In this document: positions 45,146 through 55,134 of the stretch, in pieces | How positions within the stretch are numbered: position 1 is the stretch's first letter | Layout of the letters: the number at the start of each line of letters is the position of its first letter | DNA from: an uncultured Erythrobacter sp. | Lineage (GTDB): Bacteria > Pseudomonadota > Alphaproteobacteria > Sphingomonadales > Sphingomonadaceae | Length of the DNA stretch: 64,000 bases | Direction: 5' to 3' | Assembly: GCA_947488325.1 (NCBI GenBank) | Contig: CANKYZ010000001.1 | Coordinates: forward strand, 1-64,000 | The notes under the pieces: model-generated | Seen by the model: only the letters and a program-made list of their open reading frames with translations | What the model was told of the DNA's origin: nothing | Database searches by the model: none | Program-made: the position numbers and the translations under genes

Positions 45146-46339
45146 CTAGGGTTTGGCACCCGCCGCTATCCATGCACCCAACACGTCCCGTTCGCTCTGC
45201 ATCATGCCTGACGTATTGCCGAGAGGCATCGAATTAGTTTTGACTGCGCGAGCCTCGATCTGAGAAGCGGCTTGCTGGGCATGCTCAAAAGTGTCCAATC
45301 GCAAGCCCACAGCGGTCACGGGAAATGCTGGATCAGTCGGATTAGCGCTATGGCACGAGGTGCAATGCTGTTGCAGTATCGGAGCGACGGTAGCGTAAGT
45401 CGCCGGCTCCGGTTTGCTTGCTTGCGATGGTGGCCGCGGATCATCTCTTTCAAGTGAAACATAAGTCACGGCACTGAGCGCCAGAATTGCAATCAACAGA
45501 TACAGGGGTTCTGAGGATTGCCCACGATGGCGGAGATTAAATGCGTGCCGAATGGCAACGCCAAGTAGCGCAATGATCCCGAGCACCAGCCAAGGTCGCT
45601 CCGCGCCATAAGTCATCGGATGATGCTGGCTGATCATTATGAACAACACAGGAAGTGTCATATAGTTGTTGTGGACTGATCGCTGTTTGGCCTGCTGACC
45701 AAGCTTCGGATCCGGTGTCTTGCCGGAAACCAGGTCCGCAACCACCTTTCGTTGATTGGGAATGATAACGAAAAAGACGTTCGCCACCATCACTGTGCCT
45801 GCCATTGCGCCAATATGGATATATGCGGCCTTGGAGCTGAAATAGCTGTCGAGCAGAGCCGCGGCGCCCAGGAGAAACGAAAACCACAGCGCTCCGAGCC
45901 AACGATTATCCCGGCCAACAGGGGTTCGGCACAGTAAATCGTAGAAGAGCCAAGATACGACGATCGCTGCAAGCGCAAGGGCGATCGCCCATGGCACGCT
46001 TATGCCTGATTTCGCAGGGTCGATCAGGTAGTTATTGGCACCCCAGTAATAAATGAGCACCAGTAGCGAAAAGCCACTTATCCAAGTGAAATATGCTTCC
46101 CATTTGAACCAGTGAAGGTCTTGAGGCATCTTGGCAGGGGCGACTTGGTACTTCTGTTTATGATAGAAGCCGCCTCCGTGAACCGACCAGACTTCACCGG
46201 AAGCGTTGCCTTCTTCAGGAGGTTTGAGATGATTGTCGAGCCAGACAAAGTAAAACGATGACCCGATCCACGCGATCCCTGCAGTAATGTGTAGCCATCG
46301 GAAGGCCAGGTTAAGCCATTCCACAAAATCAATCGACAT
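45146..46339 (-). CDS. puuD: Urate hydroxylase PuuD with C-terminal cytochrome c
   Basis: 397 residues. The N-terminal part has about eight membrane helices of the PuuD/DUF989 type (WLHITAGIAWIGSSFYFVWLD, GGGFYHKQKYQVAP, then SVHNNYMTLPVLFIMISQHHP). The C-terminal periplasmic domain has a single heme c site (LQQHCTSCHSANP) with Met ligands further on. It oxidises urate to 5-hydroxyisourate, passing electrons to the respiratory chain. It is the last gene of the hiuH-xdhABC-puuD operon and its ATG overlaps the xdhC stop. Confidence 0.93.
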   Translation of the reverse strand: MSIDFVEWLNLAFRWLHITAGIAWIGSSFYFVWLDNHLKPPEEGNASGEVWSVHGGGFYHKQKYQVAPAKMPQDLHWFKWEAYFTWISGFSLLVLIYYWGANNYLIDPAKSGISVPWAIALALAAIVVSWLFYDLLCRTPVGRDNRWLGALWFSFLLGAAALLDSYFSSKAAYIHIGAMAGTVMVANVFFVIIPNQRKVVADLVSGKTPDPKLGQQAKQRSVHNNYMTLPVLFIMISQHHPMTYGAERPWLVLGIIALLGVAIRHAFNLRHRGQSSEPLYLLIAILALSAVTYVSLERDDPRPPSQASKPEPATYATVAPILQQHCTSCHSANPTDPAFPVTAVGLRLDTFEHAQQAASQIEARAVKTNSMPLGNTSGMMQSERDVLGAWIAAGAKP

Positions 46340-47367
46340 CAGGCATTTTCCGAAATTGTGTTGTTGACGTGCGTCTCGCAGCGCACGTTTGGTGCGATTG
46401 CGCGTGGCGGATTGGGAGTGAGAAATGGCAACAGTTGTGCAGCGGTAGAGAGCGCAACTGTTCCAGGATCCTTGGATTTGGTACCAGGTAGTCCAATGGG
46501 CGACGTGAGATGATCGATCTCATCTTGTGTGAGACCGTCCTGGCGCAATCTCCGCACGAACCGAGCCCGCTTCGTTTTTGACCCAACCAATCCGCAATAG
46601 GCGCTATTGCCTGATCGCAGGATCGATTTCACCCAAGCATAGTCGAGACTGTGACTATGGGTAAGGATGATGGCTAAGACCTTGTCTTCCCATAAGTAGG
46701 CAATCTCATCCATTCGTTCAGTCAGCACCACTTCAAACCGAGGAGACAGTTCGGCGACAACCTCCTCCCGCGGATCGACAACGATTGTCTTGCAACGCAC
46801 GGGCTCGAGAATGTGAGCGAGAGCGCGACCGATATGGCCTCCACCGAATATGAAGACTCTTCGAAGGTTCGCCGTGGTCTTCTCTTCCCAAAAGGTGCCA
46901 TCAAACCCGTCAATCGGATCGCTTGGCCCCGCTACCTCTCGACCTCCCAACGACGCCAAGCAGAATCCGTCTGGTGCCAACAGCCACTTCCCGTATTCGT
47001 CGGGAAGGCAGTTTGTCCGGATAGTTGCATACTCAGTCTTGGCAGCCTCAACGAAGGCCTGGTCAGCTGGCGTATATTTCTCGTAGACAAGCCTCACGCG
47101 CCCGCCACAGCACTGAGAGAGAAGCGGTCCGAGCGGCAAATCCTGGTTGAGGCAGCGCTGCTCATGCTCGATAAGACGGCGCGACTGTTCAATTGCTTGA
47201 AATTCGAGGTTTCCCCCGCCGATCGTGCCCCATATCCGGTCTTGTGCAACCAGCATTCGTGATCCAACAGAGCATGGCGCTGATCCACGCACGTCAACGC
47301 ACGTAACACTAACGATAGCTTTTCCGTCTTTTAGATTTTCGCTGAGCGATGAAAGCCAATCAATCAT
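46339..47367 (-). CDS. xdhC: Xanthine dehydrogenase accessory protein XdhC
   Basis: 342 residues from the ATG at 47367. It inserts sulfurated molybdenum cofactor into XdhB. The XdhC N-terminal domain has VSVTCVDVRGSAPCSVGSRMLV, GTIGGGNLEFQAI and LGPLLSQCCGGRVRLVYE. The Rossmann-type C-terminal domain has VFIFGGGHIGRALAHIL, ILTHSHSLDYAWV, YCGLVGSKTKRARF and SPIGLPGTKSKDP. The start overlaps the xdhB stop by eight bases, indicating tight coupling inside the operon. Confidence 0.94.
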   Translation of the reverse strand: MIDWLSSLSENLKDGKAIVSVTCVDVRGSAPCSVGSRMLVAQDRIWGTIGGGNLEFQAIEQSRRLIEHEQRCLNQDLPLGPLLSQCCGGRVRLVYEKYTPADQAFVEAAKTEYATIRTNCLPDEYGKWLLAPDGFCLASLGGREVAGPSDPIDGFDGTFWEEKTTANLRRVFIFGGGHIGRALAHILEPVRCKTIVVDPREEVVAELSPRFEVVLTERMDEIAYLWEDKVLAIILTHSHSLDYAWVKSILRSGNSAYCGLVGSKTKRARFVRRLRQDGLTQDEIDHLTSPIGLPGTKSKDPGTVALSTAAQLLPFLTPNPPRAIAPNVRCETHVNNTISENA

Positions 47368-49681
47368 TGCTTCCCTCTCTTGCCATTTCCTCAATCGTCA
47401 TCAGCACGCGCTCGGGTGTGATTGGAGTATCTATCTGCGGCAATGTCTTTTCAGGATTGGTCTGAGCAATCGCCATCTCAAGCGCAGAAACCACCGAGAT
47501 CGCCAACATAAATGGTGGCTCGCCAACCGCCTTGGAGCGGTAGATTGTCGGCTCCTTGTTCTCACCCTTTTCCCAAAGGTGCATGTTAAAGGTCTTGGGG
47601 CGATCTCCGGCAGAAGGGATCTTGTAGGTTGATGGAGCATGCGTCCGAAGGCGCAGCGATTGGTCGAAAAAGAGCTCCTCCGTGGTAAGCCATCCCATCC
47701 CTTGAATAAAGGCGCCCTCTACTTGCCCTAGATCAATTGCGGGATTGAGAGACCGACCAACATCATGCAGAATGTCCGTTCGAATGACTCTGTATTCTCC
47801 GGTCAATGTATCGACCAGCACCTCGGAAACCGCAGCTCCGTAAGCAAAGTAGTAAAATGGCCTCCCTTTGCCTTTTTCGCGATCGAAATCGAGATCGGGT
47901 GTCTTGTAAAAGCCAGCAGCTGAAAGCTGCACTCGGCCAAAGTAAGCCCGCTTGATAAACTCAGCGAAAGTTCCTTTGAAACTGCCCGCCACGACCCGGC
48001 CATCGCGAAATTCGACTTCATCGCGATTGCACCCAAACTCGTCACGCGCAAAGTCGATCAATCGTGACTTGATCTGCCGCACGGCATCAAATGCCGCCAT
48101 TCCGTTGAGGTCGCTTCCAGATGAAGCGGCGGTGGCCGAGGTGTTGGGAACTTTACCGGTCGTTGTTGCCGTTATCTTGATGGAGTCGAGAGGAACCTGG
48201 AATTCCTGAGCGACGACTTGACCCACTTTCACAAATAGGCCTTGCCCCATCTCGGTGCCACCGTGATTGAGATGGATGCTCCCGTCAGAATAGACATGCA
48301 CCAGCGCGCCGGCTTGGTTGTAATGTTTGGCCGTGAAAGAGATACCAAATTTTACGGGCGTGAGGGCAATGCCTCTCTTGGAAAACTTATTCTGCCGATT
48401 GTAATCAAGCACATCCGCCCGGCGCTCCTGATAGTCACTGCTCTTTTCCAATTCCGAAACAATCTGGTCAGCGACGAAATCCTCGACCCGCATACCGTAA
48501 GGTGTCTCGCAGTGCGCGCCGTGACGATAGAAGTTGCGCTTGCGAACATCCAGAGGATCGAGGCCAAGCTCGGCAGCGACTGCATCCATTACGCGCTCAA
48601 TAGCCAGCATCCCTTGAGGGCCACCAAAACCACGGAAAGCGGTGTTAGAAACCGTATGTGTCTTATAGCGATGGGAGATGATCTCGACGTCAGGCAAATG
48701 ATAGCAATTGTCGGAGTGAAACATCGCTCGGTCATTGATGGCGTTAGAGAGATCAAGCGAACGCCCGCATCGTGAAGCAAGCTCAAGACGCAAAGCCGAC
48801 ACCAAACCATCTTCCTGAAACCCGACATCAAAACTTACGTGAAAATCATGACGCTTACCGGTCATGATCATGTCGTCATCACGGTCGAGGCGCAGCTTGG
48901 CCGGACGCCCTGTTTTCTGCGCCGCAAGTGCGGCAATTGCAGCAACATGTGCTGGTGTCGTCTCTTTACCGCCAAAACCGCCGCCCATTCGGCGCACCTC
49001 TACAGTGACAGCATTGTCGCGCTGGTTGAGCGAACGCGCGACTAGGTGCTGTACTTCGGTGGGATGCTGCGTGGAGCTATACACGAGCATGTCGCTGTCT
49101 TCGGCCGGAGTAGCCATCGCTACTTGGCCTTCGAGGTAGAAGTGATCTTGCCCGCCAATGGCAAAAGCACCCGATGCGCGGCGTGCCGAGTTTGCAAATC
49201 CAGACACGACATCACCCTGCGTAAAGGTCATGCTGGGGGCAATCTTGTGATCGAGTTCGCGAGCGGCGGAAATGTCGCCGATGGCGGGGAGCGGAGTGTA
49301 ATCGATCACCGCAAGCTTTCGCGCGGCTATGGCCGCGTCTCGCGAGGTGGCAACAACGGCAAAAATTGCCTGACCAACATACTCGACTTTGCCATCGGCA
49401 AAAATCGGATCGTCACCGGCGATCGGGCTAACGTCGTTTACCCCAATCACATCCTCGGCCGTTAGTACTTCCACGACGCCTGGAAAGTTTCGCACCTTGC
49501 TGAGGTCGACAATCGCAAATTCTGCATGAGCGTGTTCGCTCATTCCAACTTGTACGTGGAGAAGACCACGAGGTTCGGCGATGTCATCGGTATAGATCGC
49601 CGATCCGGTCACATGTTTGTGCGCGCTGTCATGCTTGACCGGCTGATGACTAAATTCGGTTGCTATGCCTTGCTTGGTCAT
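47360..49681 (-). CDS. xdhB: Xanthine dehydrogenase large (molybdenum) subunit
   Basis: 773 residues from the ATG at 49681, which overlaps the xdhA stop (ATGA). It carries the Moco site that oxidises hypoxanthine to xanthine and xanthine to urate. Family elements are HKHVTGSAIYTDDIAEPRG, GGQDHFYLEGQVAMA, RMGGGFGGKETTPAHVAAIAAL, TAFRGFGGPQGM, HLNHGGTEMGQGLFVKV and GVGEPP-type AVGEPPFMLAISV near the end. The glutamate of the active site lies in the final GEPP loop. Length is normal. Confidence 0.95.
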   Translation of the reverse strand: MTKQGIATEFSHQPVKHDSAHKHVTGSAIYTDDIAEPRGLLHVQVGMSEHAHAEFAIVDLSKVRNFPGVVEVLTAEDVIGVNDVSPIAGDDPIFADGKVEYVGQAIFAVVATSRDAAIAARKLAVIDYTPLPAIGDISAARELDHKIAPSMTFTQGDVVSGFANSARRASGAFAIGGQDHFYLEGQVAMATPAEDSDMLVYSSTQHPTEVQHLVARSLNQRDNAVTVEVRRMGGGFGGKETTPAHVAAIAALAAQKTGRPAKLRLDRDDDMIMTGKRHDFHVSFDVGFQEDGLVSALRLELASRCGRSLDLSNAINDRAMFHSDNCYHLPDVEIISHRYKTHTVSNTAFRGFGGPQGMLAIERVMDAVAAELGLDPLDVRKRNFYRHGAHCETPYGMRVEDFVADQIVSELEKSSDYQERRADVLDYNRQNKFSKRGIALTPVKFGISFTAKHYNQAGALVHVYSDGSIHLNHGGTEMGQGLFVKVGQVVAQEFQVPLDSIKITATTTGKVPNTSATAASSGSDLNGMAAFDAVRQIKSRLIDFARDEFGCNRDEVEFRDGRVVAGSFKGTFAEFIKRAYFGRVQLSAAGFYKTPDLDFDREKGKGRPFYYFAYGAAVSEVLVDTLTGEYRVIRTDILHDVGRSLNPAIDLGQVEGAFIQGMGWLTTEELFFDQSLRLRTHAPSTYKIPSAGDRPKTFNMHLWEKGENKEPTIYRSKAVGEPPFMLAISVVSALEMAIAQTNPEKTLPQIDTPITPERVLMTIEEMAREGSND

Positions 49682-51132
49682 GTGGCAGCACACTCCAGAC
49701 GAGGCATGTCGTGTCCAACGGATTGCAGAAGGAATTTCTTAAGCAGGTTTCGCGCCACGAGCCGGCGATAGTCCGCCGACGCACGATGGTCGGCCAAGGG
49801 CTCAAAGTCTCGAGCCAGCGCATCCGCGGCCTTAGTGATTTGCTCCTCAGAAAGAGGCTGCCCGCGCAGCACGCTTTCAGCCGCAGCGGCGCGTTTCGGA
49901 ATGCCAGCCATCCCACCAAAAGCTATTCTGATCTCAGAGACTTTCTTGCCCGCAATCCGGAGATAGAATGCTCCGCAAACCGAAGAGATATCCTGTTCGA
50001 AGCGTTTCGATATCTTGTAGACTTCGAACACGTCATTTTCTGCCGGAAGCGGCATGTTGATGCGAGCAAGGAGTTCGTCTGGCCGACGATCTTGGTGTCC
50101 ATACTCAATATAGAAATCCTGGAGCGGCAGCTCGCGAGCGCCGTCCGAGCCAATAAGCTCGATACTGGCGCCAAGCGCGATCAACGCAGGCGGCAAGTCC
50201 CCAATCGGGGACCCGTTGGCAATGTTCCCCCCAACAGTCGCTCTACTTCGAATTTGCAGGGAGCCAAATCGCGACAACATCGGATCTATCGAAGGGATCG
50301 CTTCGTTCAGCAAACGGCGTAACTGCGCCACCGTTGTCGATGCGCCAACCCGAAGTTGCTTCTCGCTTAGGGAACTCTCTCGAAGCTCTTCGATGCACGA
50401 CACATCAACAACGTGCTCAAAACGCGCTTGGTGCTTGGTGACATGCAATCCGAGATCCGTACCGCCCGCCAAGAAGTGGACACCCGAGCGGGCGCTGACC
50501 ACATCTTTGAGCTGGTCTAAGTTTCGCGGTGCGGCGTAAGTCCGCTTCGCTTTTGACTGCGGACAATGGTACTCGAATTGTAGCATCTCACCATCGTCAA
50601 GCTCGCTCAGCTGATCGCTGATCGATGTTGACGCTTTTTCACTGCCAAGAAGGCCCTCTTCAGCAGCTTCAAGAATGGGGCCGTAGCCTGTGCATCGACA
50701 AAGATTTCCGGCGATGATTTCTTTCGTTCTTTCCGGGCTCAGCCGGTCTCCAGAAGCTGAGGCAGAGAACAACGACATGACAAAGCCAGGAGTGCAAAAT
50801 CCGCACTGCGATGCGTGCCGATCAACAAAAGACTGTTGAATAGGATGCAGTTCACCATTCTCGCCGGCAAGGCTTTCGACGGTAGAAACCGCGCATCCAT
50901 TCACCGCTGGCAAAAAAAGAATGCATGAGTTGACTGCACGAGTTTCGACGTGGCCAGCGCTACGCGTCGTCAGGGCCACCGTGCACGCCCCGCAGTCGCC
51001 CTCACGGCATCCCTCTTTCGTCCCCGTCAGCGCTCTTTGGTCTCTCAAAAAATCGAGGAGCGTCTGCGTAGGATCGCAGCCACTCACTTCAACCAGTTCT
51101 CCATTCAGGAGAAATCTTATTGCTGCACCCAC
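49678..51132 (-). CDS. xdhA: Xanthine dehydrogenase small (FeS/FAD) subunit
   Basis: 484 residues. Two [2Fe-2S] clusters: plant-type GCREGDCGACT (about residues 42-52) with a later Cys, and CGFCTPGF plus CRCTGYGPI (about 113-150). The FAD domain follows (FLAGGTDLGL, then RSRATVGGNIANGSPIGDLPPALIALGA) and a CO-dehydrogenase-type C-terminal domain ends it. It accepts electrons from the Moco subunit and passes them to NAD+. The gene starts five bases after the hiuH stop. Confidence 0.95.
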   Translation of the reverse strand: MGAAIRFLLNGELVEVSGCDPTQTLLDFLRDQRALTGTKEGCREGDCGACTVALTTRSAGHVETRAVNSCILFLPAVNGCAVSTVESLAGENGELHPIQQSFVDRHASQCGFCTPGFVMSLFSASASGDRLSPERTKEIIAGNLCRCTGYGPILEAAEEGLLGSEKASTSISDQLSELDDGEMLQFEYHCPQSKAKRTYAAPRNLDQLKDVVSARSGVHFLAGGTDLGLHVTKHQARFEHVVDVSCIEELRESSLSEKQLRVGASTTVAQLRRLLNEAIPSIDPMLSRFGSLQIRSRATVGGNIANGSPIGDLPPALIALGASIELIGSDGARELPLQDFYIEYGHQDRRPDELLARINMPLPAENDVFEVYKISKRFEQDISSVCGAFYLRIAGKKVSEIRIAFGGMAGIPKRAAAAESVLRGQPLSEEQITKAADALARDFEPLADHRASADYRRLVARNLLKKFLLQSVGHDMPRLECAAT

Positions 51133-51137
51133 CTTCG

Positions 51138-51503
51138 TTAGCTCCCGCGATATGTCGAGTAGCCAAACGGCGAGAGAATCAGCGGAACGTGGTAATGCGA
51201 GTCCGGGTCCGATACCTGAAAATTCAACGCAACAATGCCCAAGAACGGGTCGACAGGCACGGAGCGGTCCAACTTAAAATAGGCTTCCGCATCGAATTCA
51301 AGGCAATACGCTCCGGCCGCCAGGCGATCACCTTCCAGCATTGGCGAAGCTGGGCGACCATCAGGTCCAGTCACGCCGCGCGCGACCTCTTCTCGTGCAG
51401 ACCTGAACCCATCCAAGTGCTGGAACAGTACGAAGCCCAAACCCGACGCAGGCTTGCCTGATCGCGTATCCAGCGCGTGCGTTGTCAATCGCCCAGTTGG
51501 CAC
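51138..51503 (-). CDS. hiuH: 5-hydroxyisourate hydrolase (transthyretin-related)
   Basis: 121 residues from a GTG at 51503 with GGAGGG six bases upstream. It hydrolyses 5-hydroxyisourate to OHCU. Signatures are LTTHALDTRSGKPA at the N-terminus (active-site His), the PLI..SPFGYSTYRGS end with the family's YRGS, and HYHVPLILSPF. First gene of the leftward operon hiuH-xdhA-xdhB-xdhC-puuD, under the operator at 51564. Confidence 0.94.
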   Translation of the reverse strand: MPTGRLTTHALDTRSGKPASGLGFVLFQHLDGFRSAREEVARGVTGPDGRPASPMLEGDRLAAGAYCLEFDAEAYFKLDRSVPVDPFLGIVALNFQVSDPDSHYHVPLILSPFGYSTYRGS

Positions 51504-51563
51504 TCGTCACCCTCCTCTCTCATCAATATTGAATCCATTGATTGACTAGCACACTCTTAGAAC

Positions 51564-51575
51564 TTAAACGTTTCA
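51564..51575. promoter_or_regulatory. LacI-type operator, variant (11 of 12)
   Basis: TTAAACGTTTCA, one mismatch from the palindrome. It sits between the two largest operons of the locus: 61 bases before the hiuH GTG (minus) and 47 bases before the puuE ATG (plus). One repressor site here would govern xanthine oxidation on one side and allantoin and urea breakdown on the other. Confidence 0.65.
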
Positions 51576-51622
51576 TCTGACAAGGCATATAAACACTCTA
51601 CTAGGAAATTTTTCTGCGCGCG

Positions 51623-52537
51623 ATGAATAAAAACGACCGAAATCTAGCTGGTTACGGGGAGGAGCGCCCAAACCCTCATTGGCCAGATGACGCTCGGATC
51701 GCGGTCCAGTTCGTACTAAATTACGAAGAGGGTGGCGAGAATTGCGTTCTCTACGGCGATGAGCGCGCGGAAACTTTCCTTTCTGATATACTACCTGCGC
51801 CGGATATCGTCGGCATGCGCCATATGAGTATGGAGTCGCTTTTCGAGTATGGCAGCCGAGCTGGCGTCTGGCGAATACTTCGCTTGTTTGAAGAACGCGG
51901 CTGGCCGCTTACGATCTTCGCTGTCGCTAGCGCGTTGGCGAATTATCCTGCGTTGGCGCGACGGTTTTTACGCGGCGGTCACGAAGTCGCCGCTCACGGC
52001 TACCGCTGGATCGACTATCAGAATGTTACGGTGGACGAGGAGAGAGATCACATAGCGAAAGCTATCGAAACTCTTACGGAACTGCTCGGAGAACGACCGC
52101 GCGGTTGGTACACGGGCCGGACAAGTCCGAATACCCTCAATATCATCTCCAATGAGCACGATTTGGTTTATTGCGCAGATGACTACAGCGATGACCTTCC
52201 CTTCTGGGACCATCGCTTTGGCAGCCCTCTGCTTATCGTGCCTTACGCTTTGGATACCAATGACATGCGCTATGCTGCGGCACACGGGTTCGCAAATGGG
52301 GAGCAGTTCTTTGCGTATTTGAAGGACGCTTTCGATACTCTGTATTCCGAGGGTGCGGAGCGGCCCGCCATGATGTCGGTGGGGCTACATTGCCGCCTTG
52401 CAGGAAAGCCCGGCCGGTTTGCAGGTCTGAAGAAGTTCGTTGAGTACGTTGCCGATCACGATCGTGTGTGGGTCTGTCGGCGGCTAGATATCGCCAACCA
52501 TTGGCGTGCGAACTTCCCCTCTGAAGAGACCCGCTAA
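51623..52537 (+). CDS. puuE: Allantoinase PuuE (polysaccharide-deacetylase fold)
   Basis: 304 residues. It opens allantoin to allantoate without the usual amidohydrolase metal site. The family pattern is visible: GYGEERPNPHWPDDARIAVQFVLNYEEG at the start, YGSRAGVWRILRLFEERGWP, HEVAAHGYRWIDYQ, RPRGWYTGRTSPNT, and the C-terminal MMSVGLHCRLAGKPGRF. Length is normal. It opens a twelve-gene rightward operon (51623-60551); its stop codon overlaps the uraD ATG. Confidence 0.93.
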   Translation: MNKNDRNLAGYGEERPNPHWPDDARIAVQFVLNYEEGGENCVLYGDERAETFLSDILPAPDIVGMRHMSMESLFEYGSRAGVWRILRLFEERGWPLTIFAVASALANYPALARRFLRGGHEVAAHGYRWIDYQNVTVDEERDHIAKAIETLTELLGERPRGWYTGRTSPNTLNIISNEHDLVYCADDYSDDLPFWDHRFGSPLLIVPYALDTNDMRYAAAHGFANGEQFFAYLKDAFDTLYSEGAERPAMMSVGLHCRLAGKPGRFAGLKKFVEYVADHDRVWVCRRLDIANHWRANFPSEETR

Positions 52538-53082
52538 TGCACGACTGGCTCGACACTTTGCTTCCGCAGAAGACCATGGCCACCCTTGCCAGATTCCTGG
52601 GGGTATTCGGCGAAGTCTACGAGCACTCGCGTTGGATTCCAGAAGCGGCATGGCGGGATTTGAAAGAAGAGAAATCGCCTTCTTTCGCTTTGCTCGCGCA
52701 AAAGATGGAGCAACTCGTATGCGCAGCTCCAGAAGATAGGCAGTTGGCATTGCTGCGCGCGCATCCCGAACTTGCAGGACGCACAGCTCTGGAGGGCGAT
52801 CTGACCAAAAGCTCTCAATCGGAACAGGCGGGTGCTGGCCTGGACCAATGCAACCCCAGTGAGCTTGCCGAGATTAGGCGGCTAAACGCGGTCTACCAAG
52901 CGCGTTTCGGCTTTCCGTTCATCATCGCGGTGCGGGGATTGTCGCGCGCTGACGTTTTAGCATCGATGCGCAAACGCAGCGAGCTTGGCGCAGATGAGGA
53001 ACGCGTCGAAGCTCTAAAGCAGGTCAATAGAATCGCGAAAATGAGGTTGGAAAAGATTGCCACATGCAAAGGAACTTCTTGA
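52537..53082 (+). CDS. uraD: OHCU decarboxylase
   Basis: 181 residues. It decarboxylates 2-oxo-4-hydroxy-4-carboxy-5-ureidoimidazoline to S-allantoin. Visible marks are FLGVFGEVYEHSRWIPEAA, then LLRAHPELAG (catalytic His), LNAVYQARFGFPFIIAVRG and ELGADEERVEALKQVNRIAKMRLEKI-type C-terminal helix. The start overlaps the puuE stop by one base. Confidence 0.94.
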   Translation: MHDWLDTLLPQKTMATLARFLGVFGEVYEHSRWIPEAAWRDLKEEKSPSFALLAQKMEQLVCAAPEDRQLALLRAHPELAGRTALEGDLTKSSQSEQAGAGLDQCNPSELAEIRRLNAVYQARFGFPFIIAVRGLSRADVLASMRKRSELGADEERVEALKQVNRIAKMRLEKIATCKGTS

Positions 53083-53083
53083 C

Positions 53084-54100
53084 GTGACCGCTCCCGAGAC
53101 GATTCCGATTTGGGCTCAACGAGCCGTCAATTTGGCACAGCCGCGCCTCGGAGCCAAAGTGATAGGCTCGAGCGATGATTTCTTCGCTTCCCATGATCGT
53201 CTTATCGACCCGGCCGATCCTGTTTTCAAACCAGACGTATACGACGAAAACGGCAAGTGGATGGATGGTTGGGAGTCGCGTCGAAAACGTGGTCAAGGAC
53301 ATGATCACTGTGTAATAGCGCTCGGCCAGCCCGGCTTTGTCTTGGGCGTAGAAGTGGACACCCGCCACTTTACCGGCAACTACGTCCCTGCCGTGGCCTT
53401 AGACGCTTGCGTCTCGAAAGAAGACGGTGACCCGGCCGGGAGTGATTGGGTTCAAGTCCTTGCGCCGAGTGCGCTATCTGGCAATCATCGTCACTTCTTC
53501 AGATTGCCGGATAGCGAGACTGCTTGGACGCACTTGAGGCTGCGAGCCTACCCCGACGGCGGCATCGCGCGTCTTCGAGTTTATGGGCATGTTTGTGGAA
53601 ACTTGGGCACTCACAGCGGCACAGCCCCAATAGATCTAGCAGCACTTGAGAATGGCGGAAGAGCAGTGGTCGCGAGCGATGCTCACTTCGGTGAGCTTGC
53701 GAACTTGATCGCGCCCGGCAGAGGCAAAGATATGGGAGATGGTTGGGAAACGCGTCGGCGGCGCGAACCCGGCTTTGATTGGGGTATTATCAAGCTGGCG
53801 CATCCAGGTGCGATAGAGCGGCTCGAGATTGATACGGCGCATTTCAAGGGCAACTTTGCGTTTGAGACGATTGTCTATGGCGGGATGGTTGGTGATCTAC
53901 CCGATCTCGCTCTGCCCGCTTTGGCGATCTACTGGCCTGTCTTGTTGCCTGCCACACATCTCACGGCTGACGCTGTGCATGAATTCATCACAGAATTGCA
54001 AGACATCGGGCCAGTCGATCACCTCCGTATCGACATGATTCCCGATGGAGGGATTTCCCGCCTGCGCGCCCTCGGAACCATTGCAAAGGGACACCAATAA
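53084..54100 (+). CDS. alc: Allantoicase
   Basis: 338 residues from a GTG at 53084, one base after the uraD stop, with AAAGGA ten bases upstream. A TTG at 53057 inside uraD is the alternative. It splits allantoate into urea and ureidoglycolate. Two homologous jelly-roll halves are visible: [23 protein letters not shown] with [15 protein letters not shown], and [23 protein letters not shown] with [15 protein letters not shown]. This repeat is the family hallmark. Confidence 0.94.
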   Translation: MTAPETIPIWAQRAVNLAQPRLGAKVIGSSDDFFASHDRLIDPADPVFKPDVYDENGKWMDGWESRRKRGQGHDHCVIALGQPGFVLGVEVDTRHFTGNYVPAVALDACVSKEDGDPAGSDWVQVLAPSALSGNHRHFFRLPDSETAWTHLRLRAYPDGGIARLRVYGHVCGNLGTHSGTAPIDLAALENGGRAVVASDAHFGELANLIAPGRGKDMGDGWETRRRREPGFDWGIIKLAHPGAIERLEIDTAHFKGNFAFETIVYGGMVGDLPDLALPALAIYWPVLLPATHLTADAVHEFITELQDIGPVDHLRIDMIPDGGISRLRALGTIAKGHQ

Positions 54101-54102
54101 TC

Positions 54103-55134
54103 ATGTCAGACACTCGTAACGGCCTCATCGCGAAACTGATCGATCAGTTGCCCAAGGCGGAACTTCACCTCCATATCGAGGGATCGCTCGAGCCAGAACT
54201 CATGTTCGCTCTCGCGCAGCGAAACAAGATCGATATCCCGTTCAAGAACGTCGAAGAAGTGCGTGCGGCTTATGACTTCAGTAATCTGCAGGACTTCCTC
54301 GACATCTACTATCAAGGCATGGGCGTGCTGCAGCAAGAGCAGGACTTCTACGACCTTACGATCGCCTATCTCGAAAGAGCCCATGCCGACAACGTCCGTC
54401 ACGTAGAGATATTCTTCGACCCGCAAGGACATACCGACCGAGGCATATCATTTGATACAGCGATAGGCGGCATCCTGTGCGGACTTGAGGAAGGTGAAGC
54501 GCGCCTTGGTATCTCGTACCGCCTTATTATGTGCTTCCTGCGCCACCTTGACGAGGCGTCTGCCTTCAACACGCTCGAGCAGGCAGAGCCGTGGATTGAC
54601 CGGATCGCCGGTGTCGGGCTTGATTCTTCCGAACTCGGCCACCCCCCGTCGAAATTCGCTCGGGTTTTCGGAGCAGCGCGAGCCAAGGGTCTCAAGATCG
54701 TCGCCCATGCCGGTGAGGAAGGACCGCCTGACTACGTCTGGGAAGCATTGGATGATTTGAAGGTTGACCGCATCGATCATGGCAATCGTGCTCTCGAGGA
54801 CAAAGAGCTTGTCCAGCGGATTGTAGATGATGGGCAGACCTTGACCGTATGCCCGCTTTCAAACCTCAAACTCTGTGTAATCGACACCATCGACCAAAGC
54901 CCGGTCAAGCGCATGTTGGACATGGGTATCAAGGCGACCATCAATTCCGATGATCCGGCCTATTTCGGCGGCTATGTGAACGATAATTTTCACGCTATTG
55001 CCCAGGCTCTTGCGCTTTCACCCGATCAGATCGTCGTGCTGGTGAAGAACTCTTTCACGGGCTCATTCCTCCCCGAGGAGGAAAAAGCCCAACGCGTAAA
55101 GGAAATTGATTCTGTCGCGAAACAGCTTTCCTGA
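54103..55134 (+). CDS. Adenine deaminase-type enzyme of the adenosine deaminase superfamily
   Basis: 343 residues. Zinc motif HLHIEG ([14 protein letters not shown]), then [68 protein letters not shown] and [11 protein letters not shown]. The FFDPQxHT and DPAYFGGY elements fit the ADE subgroup that deaminates adenine rather than adenosine, as in Pseudomonas and yeast Aah1. That fits the AMP nucleosidase product, which is adenine. Adenosine deamination cannot be excluded by eye. Its stop overlaps the ureD ATG. Confidence 0.85.
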   Translation: MSDTRNGLIAKLIDQLPKAELHLHIEGSLEPELMFALAQRNKIDIPFKNVEEVRAAYDFSNLQDFLDIYYQGMGVLQQEQDFYDLTIAYLERAHADNVRHVEIFFDPQGHTDRGISFDTAIGGILCGLEEGEARLGISYRLIMCFLRHLDEASAFNTLEQAEPWIDRIAGVGLDSSELGHPPSKFARVFGAARAKGLKIVAHAGEEGPPDYVWEALDDLKVDRIDHGNRALEDKELVQRIVDDGQTLTVCPLSNLKLCVIDTIDQSPVKRMLDMGIKATINSDDPAYFGGYVNDNFHAIAQALALSPDQIVVLVKNSFTGSFLPEEEKAQRVKEIDSVAKQLS